A DNA stretch of 64,000 bases from Flavihumibacter fluminis (GTDB taxonomy: Bacteria; Bacteroidota; Bacteroidia; Chitinophagales; Chitinophagaceae). This document shows, in pieces, positions 17,117-26,425 of this stretch. Under the pieces are notes generated by a model, which worked only from the letters and a program-made list of their open reading frames with translations, did not search any database and had not been told where the DNA came from. The stretch covers positions 186,001-250,000 of the forward strand of contig NZ_JAKEVY010000002.1 in the NCBI RefSeq assembly GCF_021491375.1. The letters are read 5' to 3'. Positions within the stretch are counted from its first letter, which is position 1. Each line of letters opens with the position of its first letter. The position numbers and the translations under genes were made by a program.

Positions 17117-17881
17117 ATGAAACAAATTCCCAACCTCTTTACCCTGCTCAACCTGGTATTCGGATTCCTGGCTATTATTACCATCCTGCAAAATGGTATC
17201 ATCATCGCGAATGGTCCGGCTGGTGAATACCTGCTCGATATGCCGGAGAAAATCTACCTGGCTTCTCTCTTTATCGCAATTGCTGCGGTAGTGGATTTTC
17301 TCGATGGCTTTGTAGCCCGCTTGCTGAAAGCCAGTTCTGAAATGGGCAAACAACTCGACTCATTGGCTGATGTAGTAAGCTTCGGTGTTGCACCCGGATT
17401 GATTCTCTATCAATTCCTTCGCCTCAGCCTGGCAAAAGAGGTAAATGGTTTAGATGCTTCTATCTGGTGGACCCTGCCAGCCGTGCTCGTGCCCTGCGCT
17501 GCAGCTTATCGCCTCGCCAGATTCAACATCGATACCACACAATCCTACGGTTTCAAAGGTGTTCCGGTTCCCGCAGTTGGATTACTGATCGCATCCTTCC
17601 CCCTTTTATACTGGTATGATAGCAGTGCCTGGGCTGGTAACCTCCTCCTGAATAAATGGGTGCTCTATGCCATCATCTTCCTGGTGAGCTACCTGATGGT
17701 TAGCACGCTGCCCATTATGGCATTTAAATTCAAAAGTTTTGGATTCAAAGAGAACATGCCCAAATACCTGGTGATTATCGTTGCCATTCTTGCAGCACTC
17801 TTATTGAAATGGGCTGCCATGCCGGTCGTGTTCCTCGTTTATATTATTGTATCTTTGGCCTTTAAAAACAAAACAGAATGA
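17117..17881 (+). CDS. pssA: CDP-diacylglycerol-serine O-phosphatidyltransferase
   Basis: This 254-residue integral membrane enzyme makes phosphatidylserine, the precursor of phosphatidylethanolamine. The CDP-alcohol phosphotransferase signature D-G-x2-A-R-x8-G-x3-D-x3-D is seen as DGFVARLLKASSEMGKQLDS followed by LADVVSFG. About seven hydrophobic segments span the rest. It begins MKQIPNLFTLLNLVFG, a common N-terminus for type II PssA. The stop overlaps the purS start by four bases (ATGA), indicating translational coupling. Confidence 0.94.
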   Translation: MKQIPNLFTLLNLVFGFLAIITILQNGIIIANGPAGEYLLDMPEKIYLASLFIAIAAVVDFLDGFVARLLKASSEMGKQLDSLADVVSFGVAPGLILYQFLRLSLAKEVNGLDASIWWTLPAVLVPCAAAYRLARFNIDTTQSYGFKGVPVPAVGLLIASFPLLYWYDSSAWAGNLLLNKWVLYAIIFLVSYLMVSTLPIMAFKFKSFGFKENMPKYLVIIVAILAALLLKWAAMPVVFLVYIIVSLAFKNKTE

Positions 17882-18123
17882 CTTTCGCAGTTCAGGTTAA
17901 AGTAATGCCTTTGAAAGAGTTGCTGGATCCCCAGGGTAAAGCCGTTATGGGCGGATTGGGAAATCTGGGCCTCAACGCTATCCAGGATGTACGCATTGGA
18001 AAAAATATCAGTCTCCAGGTGGAAGCCAATTCTGCAGATGAAGCCCGCGCCATCGCTGAGCAGGCAGCTAAAAAATTATTGGCTAACCCTGTTATGGAGC
18101 AATTCGAGATAAGCGTGCAGTAA
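17878..18123 (+). CDS. purS: Phosphoribosylformylglycinamidine synthase subunit PurS
   Basis: This 81-residue protein fits PurS, the small dimeric subunit that joins PurL and PurQ in the ammonia-dependent step of purine synthesis. The pattern of a short first strand (FAVQVKVMP), the DPQGKAV segment, LGLNAIQDVRIGK and a C-terminal amphipathic helix (ARAIAEQAAKKLLANPVME) is typical. Length matches the family (about 80). It overlaps pssA by four bases and abuts rsmI; purL and purQ are not in this window, so it is separated from its partners here. Confidence 0.93.
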   Translation: MTFAVQVKVMPLKELLDPQGKAVMGGLGNLGLNAIQDVRIGKNISLQVEANSADEARAIAEQAAKKLLANPVMEQFEISVQ

Positions 18124-18791
18124 TGCTTTATCTGGTTCCATCGCCAATCGGCAATTTGCAGGATATCACCCTCCGCGCACTGGATGTGCTGAAAGAGGTG
18201 GATGTTATCCTCGCAGAAGATACCCGAAACAGCGCCCGCCTGCTGAATCATTTTCAGATTCAAAAACCGCTGACTCCCTATCACCAGCACAATGAACACA
18301 AAGTGTTGCAACACCTCGTGGATCAACTGGTGGCTGGAAAAAATATGGCTGTGCTCACAGATGCTGGTACTCCCGGCATCTCAGATCCGGCCTTCCTGCT
18401 GGTGCGCGAATGCATCCGCAACAATGTGAAGGTCGAAACCCTCCCGGGCGCCACTGCCTTTGTGCCTGCCCTTGTGAACAGTGGGCTGCCAATCAATCGC
18501 TTTTGCTTTGAAGGTTTTCTTCCCCTTAAAAAAGGAAGACAAACCCTGCTCAAAAAACTGGCCACGGAAGAGCGCACCATGGTTTTTTATGAATCTCCCA
18601 TGCGCCTGGTGAAAACCCTGGAAGAACTGCAAACCTATATGGGGCCTGATCGTCAGGCTGCTGTATCCAGGGAGTTAACCAAACTCTTCGAAGAAACAAA
18701 ACGTGGCAGCCTTGCAGAACTGGCACAGTATTTCGGTACCAAGCCGGTAAAAGGGGAGATTGTACTGGTAGTTGAAGGTACAACTGCCTGA
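18123..18791 (+). CDS. rsmI: 16S rRNA (cytidine1402-2'-O)-methyltransferase
   Basis: This 222-residue SAM-dependent enzyme 2'-O-methylates C1402 in the 16S rRNA decoding centre. It has the tetrapyrrole-methylase fold motifs: VPSPIGNLQDITLRAL at the N-terminus, AEDTRNSARLL, LTDAGTPGISDPAF and ETLPGATAFVPAL, all diagnostic of RsmI. Length is somewhat shorter than in Proteobacteria (about 280) because the C-terminal extension is absent, a common variant. The start overlaps the purS stop by one base. Confidence 0.94.
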   Translation: MLYLVPSPIGNLQDITLRALDVLKEVDVILAEDTRNSARLLNHFQIQKPLTPYHQHNEHKVLQHLVDQLVAGKNMAVLTDAGTPGISDPAFLLVRECIRNNVKVETLPGATAFVPALVNSGLPINRFCFEGFLPLKKGRQTLLKKLATEERTMVFYESPMRLVKTLEELQTYMGPDRQAAVSRELTKLFEETKRGSLAELAQYFGTKPVKGEIVLVVEGTTA

Positions 18792-18839
18792 TTTTTAGGA
18801 TTTCCTTATCATGTGGTTAAGGATATTTGTATATTATCA

Positions 18840-19301
18840 ATGAACGTCAATATGAGATCTGTACTGTTTGGATTACTTGTTCTGACCGGAATTGCGATCA
18901 CTCAGCCCTTAAATGCCCAGATCCGTAAAATTCCTGCCGTAGTTACGGATGCGTTTAAATACAAATACCGGAACGCGGAAAGTGTGGAATGGAAAGATAA
19001 ACTCTCCCACTTTGTAGTATACTTCCAGCTAGGTGGCGATAAATACGAAGCCTATTTTAAAAACGATGGCACCTGGACCGGTTCCCAAAAGGAAATCACC
19101 CAGGAAGAGCTGCCGGAGGATGTAATGGAGGGACTTGATAAAAGCAAATATGCCGACTGGGATATTGTTGGCTACTTTGAGCTCATCCAGCCCGGCGATA
19201 AAACCGAGTACCGCCTGCTGGTAAGCAAATCGGATTTGAATAAACGCGACCTGACCTTCTCCAAAGAAGGCAGACTGGTGCGCGATAAACTCACTCTCTA
19301 A
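18840..19301 (+). CDS. PepSY-like secreted protein
   Basis: This 153-residue protein has a signal peptide (MRSVLFGLLVLTGIAITQPLNAQ, if the ATG at 18852 is counted as residue 5) and a mature domain with two beta-alpha-beta units: KIPAVVTDAFKYKYRNAESVEW and the later ELPEDVMEGLDKSKYADWDIVG. This is the pattern of the PepSY-like (putative beta-lactamase-inhibitor-like) family, common in Bacteroidota, with two tandem half-domains. Its role is not known. The frame is open from a GTG at 18813; ATG at 18840 or 18852 is more likely. No operon partner is evident. Confidence 0.75.
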   Translation: MNVNMRSVLFGLLVLTGIAITQPLNAQIRKIPAVVTDAFKYKYRNAESVEWKDKLSHFVVYFQLGGDKYEAYFKNDGTWTGSQKEITQEELPEDVMEGLDKSKYADWDIVGYFELIQPGDKTEYRLLVSKSDLNKRDLTFSKEGRLVRDKLTL

Positions 19302-19374
19302 GATTTCCAAAGCTCCCGCTTAAGTCTTGGCATTTTTTCTGAAATTTACCGTTTCAGCTTATCAACACGCGCAT

Positions 19375-21309
19375 ATGAAAAAACATTTGTCCTGGTTACT
19401 TATCTGTTTAGTGGTAGTCAACTCCTCTCTAACGGCCCAGCATAGTCGCTGGCAACAGGAGGCCGACTACAAAATGACCATCGATATGGATGTCAAGACC
19501 AACCGCTTCACCGGCAAGCAGGTTTTGACCTACACCAACAATTCTCCTGACACCCTCAAAAAGATTTACTACCATCTATACTGGAATGCTTTTCAGCCAA
19601 ACAGTATGATGGATGTGAGAAGCCAGGAGCTGGGTAAAAACAGAATTGGAAACCGCGCCGACTGGGATCCCCGGGTACGCGATCGAATTGCCAACCTGAA
19701 ACCAGATGAAATTGGTTACCAGCGGGTGAAATCTCTTAAAATGAATGGTGTTGACCAGCCTTTTAAAGAGCAGGAAACCATCCTGGAAGTGACTCTCACC
19801 AAACCCATCCTGCCCAAAACCAAAGTGGTTTTGAATATGGATTTCGAAGCCCAGGTTCCCCTGCAGGTTCGTCGCGCTGGCAGAGACAACCCCAACACCG
19901 GTGTACGGTATTCCATGTCGCAGTGGTATCCCAAACTGGCAGAGTACGATTATGAAGGATGGCATCCCAACCCATATATCGCCCGAGAATTCTATGGCGT
20001 TTGGGGTGATTTTGATGTGAAGATCAGCATCGATCGTAACTATATCCTCGGCGGTACCGGTTACCTGCAAAATGCACAGGCAATCGGATATGGATACGAG
20101 GCTCCGGGCACCAAACCTGTTGTGCCCAACACACCTAAACTCACCTGGCATTTCACTGCTCCCAATGTGCACGATTTCATGTGGGCAGCTGACCCGGAAT
20201 ACAAACATGTAGTTCGCCAGGTTCCGAATGGTCCAACTATTCACGTATTATATAATGACAAACCGAATGATGCAGCCAATGATGCAGCCTGGACCAAAGT
20301 GGCGGATGCTGCTGTAGCTGTACTGCCTTTCATTGAAAGCAAATTCGGAAAGTATCCTTATAAGCAATATTCGTTTATCCATGGGGGTGATGGTGGTATG
20401 GAATATCCCATGTCCACGCTCCTGGCCGGACCAAGCCTCGGTACTGCCTTCCACGAATGGATGCACAGCTGGTACCAGATGATCCTCGGCACCAATGAAA
20501 GCAAGTACGCCTGGATGGATGAAGGGTTCACCTCCTTTGGTGAAAGCCTGGTGACTGAATATTACCAGACCCTGGATAAAGACAAAGCAGCCATCACTTC
20601 TGCAGGTGTAAGCACAGGCCCCAAGCGTTCGATTGTGGATCCTGCTATGAAAGAAAGTCCGCATGCCGGCTCTTATCAAAGCTATTTTGCCCTGGTGAAA
20701 AGTGGTCTCGAAGAACCCATGACTACGCACTCTGATCATTTCGAAACCAATTTTGCGTACAGTATTGCGTCTTATTCCAAAGGCGAAGTATTCCTGGAGC
20801 AACTGGGTTATATAGTTGGCGCAGCAGTGCGCGATCAGATCCTGCTGGATTATTATAACCAGTGGAAATTCAAACATCCCAATGTGCATGATTTCATTCG
20901 GGTGGCAGAGAAAAGATCAGGTATTGAACTCGACTGGTACCAGGAATACTGGGTGAACACCACCAAAACGATTGATTATGGCATCGACAGTTTGTTTGAG
21001 CAGGCAGGTACTACCAATATCCGCCTGAAGAGAACAGGTAAAATGCCAATGCCAATTGATGTGGTGATCACGTTCCGCGATGGCACCAAAGAATTACACT
21101 ATGTACCTATGTACCTGATGTTTGGTGCCAAACCAGTGGAAGATCCTTCCATCACCCGCAAAGTGTATGATGCCTGGAAATGGACACATCCTACTTTCCA
21201 GATCAGTACCAACAGAAAACTGCAGGATATTAAATCCGTTGAAATTGATCCATCCGGACGTATGGCGGATGTGAACCCGAGAGATAATAAATTGGAATTG
21301 AACTGGTAA
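19375..21309 (+). CDS. Secreted M1-family metallopeptidase
   Basis: This 644-residue protein is a gluzincin aminopeptidase. It has a signal peptide (MKKHLSWLLICLVVVNSSLTA) and an N-terminal beta-sandwich. The zinc-binding motif HEWMHSW starts at residue 360, and the third ligand Glu lies in WMDEGFTSFGE about 19 residues later. The exopeptidase motif, usually GxMEN, appears as GGMEYP (about residues 341-346), a variant found in many secreted bacterial relatives. It likely acts in the periplasm or outside the cell. The start at 19375 is chosen over an open frame from 19327 because it begins with the signal peptide. Confidence 0.9.
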   Translation: MKKHLSWLLICLVVVNSSLTAQHSRWQQEADYKMTIDMDVKTNRFTGKQVLTYTNNSPDTLKKIYYHLYWNAFQPNSMMDVRSQELGKNRIGNRADWDPRVRDRIANLKPDEIGYQRVKSLKMNGVDQPFKEQETILEVTLTKPILPKTKVVLNMDFEAQVPLQVRRAGRDNPNTGVRYSMSQWYPKLAEYDYEGWHPNPYIAREFYGVWGDFDVKISIDRNYILGGTGYLQNAQAIGYGYEAPGTKPVVPNTPKLTWHFTAPNVHDFMWAADPEYKHVVRQVPNGPTIHVLYNDKPNDAANDAAWTKVADAAVAVLPFIESKFGKYPYKQYSFIHGGDGGMEYPMSTLLAGPSLGTAFHEWMHSWYQMILGTNESKYAWMDEGFTSFGESLVTEYYQTLDKDKAAITSAGVSTGPKRSIVDPAMKESPHAGSYQSYFALVKSGLEEPMTTHSDHFETNFAYSIASYSKGEVFLEQLGYIVGAAVRDQILLDYYNQWKFKHPNVHDFIRVAEKRSGIELDWYQEYWVNTTKTIDYGIDSLFEQAGTTNIRLKRTGKMPMPIDVVITFRDGTKELHYVPMYLMFGAKPVEDPSITRKVYDAWKWTHPTFQISTNRKLQDIKSVEIDPSGRMADVNPRDNKLELNW

Positions 21310-21337
21310 ATACACCAAAAAAGAAAAGTCCCTTTAT

Positions 21338-21370
21338 TAAAGCCGTTGCACTGCGACGGCTTTAATTATT
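21338..21370 (+). terminator. Rho-independent terminator
   Basis: Long stem AAAGCCGTTGCA / TGCGACGGCTTT (one G-T pair), followed by TAATTATT. It ends the M1 peptidase transcript. Confidence 0.75.
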
Positions 21371-21508
21371 GTGGACAGCATAAGGTGTTTCGAGTGGTTG
21401 AGGAGGTAAGGTAAGGCTAATGATTAACGTTATTTGAGGCATCCCTTCTCGAAGAACAAAAATAGACTAACCTAATTCCTGTCCTATACCACAAACTGGG
21501 TATTTTGC

Positions 21509-22159
21509 CTACCTCCCGAAGAACTTATTGACTGCTTCTACCCGGTTGTTAACATGCAGTTTTTCGTAAATATGATACACGTGTTTACGCACAGTCTCCT
21601 GACTGATAAAGAGTTGCGCGGAAATTTCTTTATACAGCAGGCCTTTTGCCAGCAATTCAAGGATTTCTTTTTCTCTGTTTGATAATACTCCCAATTTGGC
21701 ATCATTGCCTCCCACCAGGTTTTCCTGGACTGGTCCCCGGTTCTGAAAAGCAGTAACAACTTTCCGGGCGATCTGGCTACTCATGGGAGCACCGCCTTCA
21801 CTGAGTTCTCGGATGGATTCCAGCAATTTAATAGGAGAGGTCTTTTTCAGAATGTATCCATTTGCCCCGGCACTCAGGGCTTCGAAGATTTTTTCATCCT
21901 CCTCATACACCGTACACATCATGAAGAGTACATCGGGGTTGGATGGCTTTAATTGCCGCACACACTCAATGCCACTGATTCCTCCCAGGTTGATATCCAT
22001 CAACACCACATTGGGTTTCAGGATGGGGATTTTCTCCAATGCGGATTCCCCACTTGCAAAACTGCCTAACAATTCATATTCGTCAGATAGCCGCACAATT
22101 TCTTCCAATGCATGCCGGATGTCATTGGTATCATCCACAATACAAACAGTAATTGCCAT
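21509..22159 (-). CDS. NarL/FixJ-type response regulator
   Basis: This 216-residue transcription factor has an N-terminal receiver domain with acidic pocket D9/D10, phosphoacceptor D55 in VVLMDINLGG, and conserved Lys in GYILKKTSPIK. The C-terminal LuxR-type helix-turn-helix begins LSNREKEILELLAKG (about residue 153) and ends VRKHVYHIYEKLHVNNRVEAV. No histidine kinase gene is adjacent, so it is an orphan regulator here whose signal is unknown. It lies 59 bases beyond rsmG on the same strand and may be read through from it. Confidence 0.93.
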   Translation of the reverse strand: MAITVCIVDDTNDIRHALEEIVRLSDEYELLGSFASGESALEKIPILKPNVVLMDINLGGISGIECVRQLKPSNPDVLFMMCTVYEEDEKIFEALSAGANGYILKKTSPIKLLESIRELSEGGAPMSSQIARKVVTAFQNRGPVQENLVGGNDAKLGVLSNREKEILELLAKGLLYKEISAQLFISQETVRKHVYHIYEKLHVNNRVEAVNKFFGR

Positions 22160-22218
22160 CGGTCAAAGGTCTAGGAAATTTCGCTCCTATTCAATACTAC
22201 TTTGTGGTAGTATACAAT

Positions 22219-22869
22219 TTATCGGTGAACGTACAAAAGGTATTTTTCCCGGTAGTAGTCAAGTGGAAACAGCTCATAGATTTCCATCACCCGGGGCCGC
22301 AGGCGGGATTCAGATATCTCCTGTCCCAGGTCACCTCCTTTTAAACAGATCAGCCCGCTGGCAGGAAAATTTCCCTCAGACGGACGTTTATTCAGCACCG
22401 GTTTGGCCCATTGCCATAAGTCTTTTAAAGGAGCTACCGCCCTGGAAACCACATAATCAAATTTACGATCCTTGATATCTTCGACCCTGGTATGGCGGGT
22501 GGTTACATTGGTCAGGCCTATTGCGGCGGCCACTTCCTTCACCACAGTCAGTTTTTTATTGATGCTGTCTGCCAACAGAAATTCCACCTCCGGAAAATAG
22601 ATGGCGAGAGGAATGCCAGGAAAACCACCACCAGTGCCAATATCCAGCACTTTGGCACCTGAAGGAAATTCAAAAGCCGCAGCAATTGCCAGGGAATGCA
22701 GCACATGATTCTCATACAGGTGATCAATGTCCTTTCTTGATATCACATTGATCTTGCTGTTCCAATCGCGGTACAGTTCATCCAGCGCAGCCAGTTGTTC
22801 CAGTTGCCGCGGGGTGAAATCTGCAAAGAATTCAGTTATCAGGTCCAGTTTGGACGGGCTTTTTTCCAT
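22219..22869 (-). CDS. rsmG: 16S rRNA (guanine527-N7)-methyltransferase
   Basis: This 216-residue SAM-dependent methyltransferase (GidB) acts on G527 of 16S rRNA. The SAM-binding motif VLDIGTGGGFPGIPLA and the downstream VSRAVAPLKDLWQW, with the family's conserved Arg-Ala, are present. The N-terminus EFFADFTPRQLEQLAALDELYRDWN and the INVISRKDIDHLYENHVLHSLA segment are typical. ATG at 22867-22869 was chosen; a longer frame reaches 22926 but reads through the 3' end of the glycosyltransferase. The two genes overlap by 31 bases on the same strand. Confidence 0.95.
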   Translation of the reverse strand: MEKSPSKLDLITEFFADFTPRQLEQLAALDELYRDWNSKINVISRKDIDHLYENHVLHSLAIAAAFEFPSGAKVLDIGTGGGFPGIPLAIYFPEVEFLLADSINKKLTVVKEVAAAIGLTNVTTRHTRVEDIKDRKFDYVVSRAVAPLKDLWQWAKPVLNKRPSEGNFPASGLICLKGGDLGQEISESRLRPRVMEIYELFPLDYYREKYLLYVHR

Positions 22870-23972
22870 ATTGCTGGTGCAAAGATGCAATAATACAGGA
22901 ACATCCAGATATCCAGTAACCACCACCAGCCAAAGAGATCTTTCTCTCCCAGCTTTTGCATGGTCTTGTATTGAATGATCCCCTGCGAGATAAACCGCAA
23001 CCCAAAAATTCCGAGTACTATTCTCCAGTCAGCGAAGAGTAATGCTGCTATAAACAGAGGATAGTATAAAAACAAACTCAGTGAATAGGTTCCGAGTAAA
23101 AATTTGATTTTCCCTTTATAAAATTTACCGGTAGAATAATGCCGTTGCTTCTGCCGGAACCAGTCGCCAAAGGATTTCTTCGCCTCCGATAACGTAAAAG
23201 CTTCAGGGTCCAGCACCACCGTAGTGTTGCCTTTATGAGCCACTTTATTGATGAAGAGGTCGTCATCGCCGCCAGGCAAATGATTAATGGAAGAGAACCC
23301 TTTGTTATTGATAAATAATTCGCGCTTATAGGATAGATTTCTTCCTACGCCCATATACGGAACTCCTGCCAGGGCGTATGATAAATACTGCAGCGCGGTA
23401 TGATAGGTTTCAAAGCGGATCAGTTTATTTAATAAGCCGGGTTTTTTATTATAGGCACCATATCCCAATACCACATCTATGCCCGGTTCATAGGCATTCT
23501 GCATTTTATACAACCAGTGCTCGGAGGCAGGTACACAATCTGCATCGGTCAGTAACAGGATTTCATGATCTGCTTCTTTGATACCGATGGAGAGCGGATA
23601 TTTTTTTCCGGGTATGCCCTTGGCCTCATGCTCCAGGTTCACAATCTGCAGGCCTTTGAAGGTCTTCTTGAATTCTTCCAGCAAATAGCGGGTATCATCC
23701 TGGCTGTTGTGATTTACCACAATCAGTTCATGGCTCGACGGATATTGTTGAAACAGCACACCGGGCAGGTTGCGCGCCAGGTTACCGGCTTCATCGCGCG
23801 CGCAGATGATCACCGATACCGGATGGGTTTGGGATTGCTCTTTTTCTTTGGGTTTGAAAAACGCAAGGCGACTGAATATGCCCCAGTAATAGAGTAGTTG
23901 TAGTAAACTGACCAGGCTGAACAGCACAAGACTGATCATACCCCAATTAAGATTGAGCTGCTGAAAATCCAT
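22839..23972 (-). CDS. Family 2 glycosyltransferase, membrane-anchored
   Basis: This 377-residue enzyme has an N-terminal membrane segment (residues 12-38), a GT-A domain and two or three C-terminal membrane segments. The GT2 start motif is VSVIICARDEAGNLARNL, the DxD-type metal motif is LLTDADCVP near residue 143, the acceptor-side motif is GGDDDLFINK and a Q-x2-R-like pair appears in RQKQRHYSTGK. Such proteins transfer sugars from nucleotide donors to lipid or polysaccharide acceptors at the inner membrane. Donor and acceptor cannot be told. It lies upstream of rsmG and is divergent from tgt. Confidence 0.88.
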   Translation of the reverse strand: MDFQQLNLNWGMISLVLFSLVSLLQLLYYWGIFSRLAFFKPKEKEQSQTHPVSVIICARDEAGNLARNLPGVLFQQYPSSHELIVVNHNSQDDTRYLLEEFKKTFKGLQIVNLEHEAKGIPGKKYPLSIGIKEADHEILLLTDADCVPASEHWLYKMQNAYEPGIDVVLGYGAYNKKPGLLNKLIRFETYHTALQYLSYALAGVPYMGVGRNLSYKRELFINNKGFSSINHLPGGDDDLFINKVAHKGNTTVVLDPEAFTLSEAKKSFGDWFRQKQRHYSTGKFYKGKIKFLLGTYSLSLFLYYPLFIAALLFADWRIVLGIFGLRFISQGIIQYKTMQKLGEKDLFGWWWLLDIWMFLYYCIFAPAIWKKARPNWT

Positions 23973-24041
23973 AAACGTCCACGGTTGGTCTGGGTTAAGA
24001 TGCCGGCGGCGAATTTAAGATTAATTACCTTTGCTCCCCTT

Positions 24042-25181
24042 ATGGCAGTACTATCATTTGAACTCTGTGGAAAAGATGCGGCTTCTAAGGCCCGAGCGGG
24101 AACCCTTAGAACCGATCATGGCACTATCGAAACGCCCATATTCATGCCTGTTGGTACGGTGGGCAGCGTGAAGGCCGTGAGCCAGCAGCAGTTGAAAGAA
24201 GATGTCAATGCCCAGATCATTCTGGGGAATACTTATCACCTGTACCTGCGGCCCGGGCTGGAAGTGCTGGAAGCAGCAGGGGGCTTGCACAAATTCATGG
24301 GCTGGGATCGCCCGATCCTTACCGATAGTGGGGGGTACCAGGTGTTTTCACTGGCGGGTAAACGTAAGCTGACAGAAGAAGGAGCCCTATTTCAAAGTCA
24401 CATTGATGGCAGCCGCCATCTGTTTACGCCGGAGTCGGTGATGGATATCCAGCGCGTAATCGGGGCCGATATTATTATGGCCTTTGATGAATGTCCGCCT
24501 TATCCGAGCGACTATGCCTATGCGAAAAAATCCATGGACCTGACCCATCGCTGGCTGGATCGCTGTTTCAAACGCCTGGCGGAAACACCCGATAAATATG
24601 GACATACCCAGAACCTGTTCCCGATTGTGCAGGGCAGCACCTATACCGATTTGCGCCGGGCCTCCTGTGAGTATGTGGCTTCCAAAGGGGCGGTGGGCAA
24701 TGCGATTGGCGGATTATCAGTAGGGGAGCCGGAAGAAATGATGTACGAACACGCCGCGCATTGTTGTGAGATACTGCCGGCGGATAAACCCCGTTACCTG
24801 ATGGGCGTAGGTACACCCTGGAATATCCTGGAGAATATTTCCCTGGGCATCGATATGTTTGATTGTGTGATGCCTACCCGCAATGGCCGCAATGCCATGC
24901 TGTTCACCAGTAAGGGCGTGATCAATATCGACAATAAAAAATGGGAGAAAGATTTCAGTCCGCTGGATGATGGCATCGGCTCCCCCTTCAGTGAATATTA
25001 TACCAAAGCCTATATGCGCCACCTGGTGAAGGCGAAGGAGATCCTGGCGCTTACAGTTGCGAGTGTCCATAACCTCAATTTTTATCTCTGGCTGGTGAAA
25101 CAGGCAAGAGCGCATATACTGGCCGGTGATTTCAATAGCTGGAAGAATGAAATGATCCCGGTACTCAAAACCAGGTTGTGA
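24042..25181 (+). CDS. tgt: tRNA-guanosine(34) transglycosylase
   Basis: This 379-residue enzyme exchanges G34 for the queuosine precursor in tRNAs with GUN anticodons. It has the active-site motifs DSGGYQVFSLA, the DECPPYPSDYAYAKKS segment containing one catalytic-site Asp, GNAIGGLSVGEP, and the nucleophile region FDCVMPTRNGRNA. The family zinc site normally has C-x-C-x2-C before the YTRAYLRHL-type helix; here that position reads DDGIGSPFSEYYTKAY, with none of the three cysteines, while the fourth ligand His (SVHNLNFY) is kept. I recall this loss in Bacteroidota relatives. ATG at 24042 was chosen over an upstream GTG-type frame because it gives the family N-terminus. Confidence 0.93.
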   Translation: MAVLSFELCGKDAASKARAGTLRTDHGTIETPIFMPVGTVGSVKAVSQQQLKEDVNAQIILGNTYHLYLRPGLEVLEAAGGLHKFMGWDRPILTDSGGYQVFSLAGKRKLTEEGALFQSHIDGSRHLFTPESVMDIQRVIGADIIMAFDECPPYPSDYAYAKKSMDLTHRWLDRCFKRLAETPDKYGHTQNLFPIVQGSTYTDLRRASCEYVASKGAVGNAIGGLSVGEPEEMMYEHAAHCCEILPADKPRYLMGVGTPWNILENISLGIDMFDCVMPTRNGRNAMLFTSKGVINIDNKKWEKDFSPLDDGIGSPFSEYYTKAYMRHLVKAKEILALTVASVHNLNFYLWLVKQARAHILAGDFNSWKNEMIPVLKTRL

Positions 25182-25230
25182 TCCCCTTAACCAATTTTCA
25201 ACTAGATTTGAGCGCTTTTATCGGCATGGC

Positions 25231-26322
25231 ATGAAGATCCTCGACTGGTATATATTCAAAAAATTCATGGTGACCTTCCTGTTCGCCATCCTCACCATTA
25301 CGGTTATTGCGGTGGTGATTGATACCAGTGAAAAGACCGATGATTTTGTGAAATCCGGACTGCCCTTTATGGGCATTGTAACCCAGTATTATTTCGGATT
25401 TGTACCTTTTATTATCTCGATGATCTTTCCCCTGATTGTATTCATCGCGGTGATTTTTTTTACCTCCAAAATGGCGGCACGTTCAGAAACCGTGGCGATC
25501 CTGGCAACGGGTATTCCTTACAGCAGATTTTTACGACCCTATCTGATTGGGGCTTTTTTATTGGGGGGCATTATGCTCTGGGTCAATGCGCTGGTGATTC
25601 CCCGCGCGAATGAAATCTACAGCCGGTTCAAGCTGACCTATATTGACAAGAACAGTACCTATTCTTCTGGTGCCGGTGGAAGCAGAGATTTCTATTTCCG
25701 ATCTGACTCTGTGACTTTCGTGGGCATGAAGTATTACGATACCCTGAATAAATCCGCCAGTAATTTTTTCCTGGAAAAAATCAAAGGCAACCAGGTGGTA
25801 TATAATATCCGGTCAGATTATGTTCGCTGGGATACGGCCACCAGAAAATGGCGGGCGGAAAATGTATTTGAGCGTAAGATCGATGGACTGAAGGAAACGG
25901 TTCAGAAACATCCTTATATGGAAGTAGATCTGAACATGCGTCCGGATGAGTTACGGCGCGATGAATACCTGAAAGACAAACTCAATTCTTTTGAATTGTA
26001 TGAATTCATCCAGCGCGAACAAACCCGCGGTACGGAGGGATTGAATACCTACAAAGTAGAGTTCTGGCGGCGACTCGCCACACCGGTGTCTGTAATTATC
26101 CTTACCCTCATGGGGGTATTTGTAGCCGCCCGGAAAACCAGGGGAGGATCCGGACTGCAATTGGCTTTCGGAATCGTATCGGCTGCCACATTTGTGATCA
26201 TGGATAAATTCTCTACAGTGTTTTCCACCAAAGGGAATTTTCATCCCATTCTGGCTGCCTGGCTGCCCAACCTGCTCTTCCTCTTCGTGGCCTTCTACCT
26301 CTATCGAAAAGCTCCTAAGTAA
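25231..26322 (+). CDS. LptF/LptG family permease
   Basis: This 363-residue inner-membrane protein (YjgP/YjgQ family) is a permease half of the LptB2FG transporter that extracts lipopolysaccharide from the inner membrane. It begins KILDWYIFKKFMVTFLFAILT, the characteristic first helix, with further helices near residues 50-75, 95-120, and three at the C-terminus (about 275-355). The middle is a periplasmic jellyroll-type domain. I cannot tell LptF from LptG firmly, although the N-terminal residues favour LptG. It follows tgt after 49 bases and is probably co-transcribed with it. Confidence 0.9.
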   Translation: MKILDWYIFKKFMVTFLFAILTITVIAVVIDTSEKTDDFVKSGLPFMGIVTQYYFGFVPFIISMIFPLIVFIAVIFFTSKMAARSETVAILATGIPYSRFLRPYLIGAFLLGGIMLWVNALVIPRANEIYSRFKLTYIDKNSTYSSGAGGSRDFYFRSDSVTFVGMKYYDTLNKSASNFFLEKIKGNQVVYNIRSDYVRWDTATRKWRAENVFERKIDGLKETVQKHPYMEVDLNMRPDELRRDEYLKDKLNSFELYEFIQREQTRGTEGLNTYKVEFWRRLATPVSVIILTLMGVFVAARKTRGGSGLQLAFGIVSAATFVIMDKFSTVFSTKGNFHPILAAWLPNLLFLFVAFYLYRKAPK

Positions 26323-26425
26323 TTGTTATTTACCGCTTTTTAATCGGATTCTAACACAACTCTGTTCATTATTTATTTGTTGTACCATCGACAATAGCTA
26401 ATTTTAACGGTTATAAATCTCCTTC

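Noticed and set aside
18381-18783. Minus-strand frames over rsmI
   Set aside because: They are shadows of the methyltransferase gene, with no domain or start signal.
24042-25181. tgt as an inactive gene because the zinc site is missing
   Set aside because: All catalytic motifs are intact, and I recall the same loss in Bacteroidota relatives.
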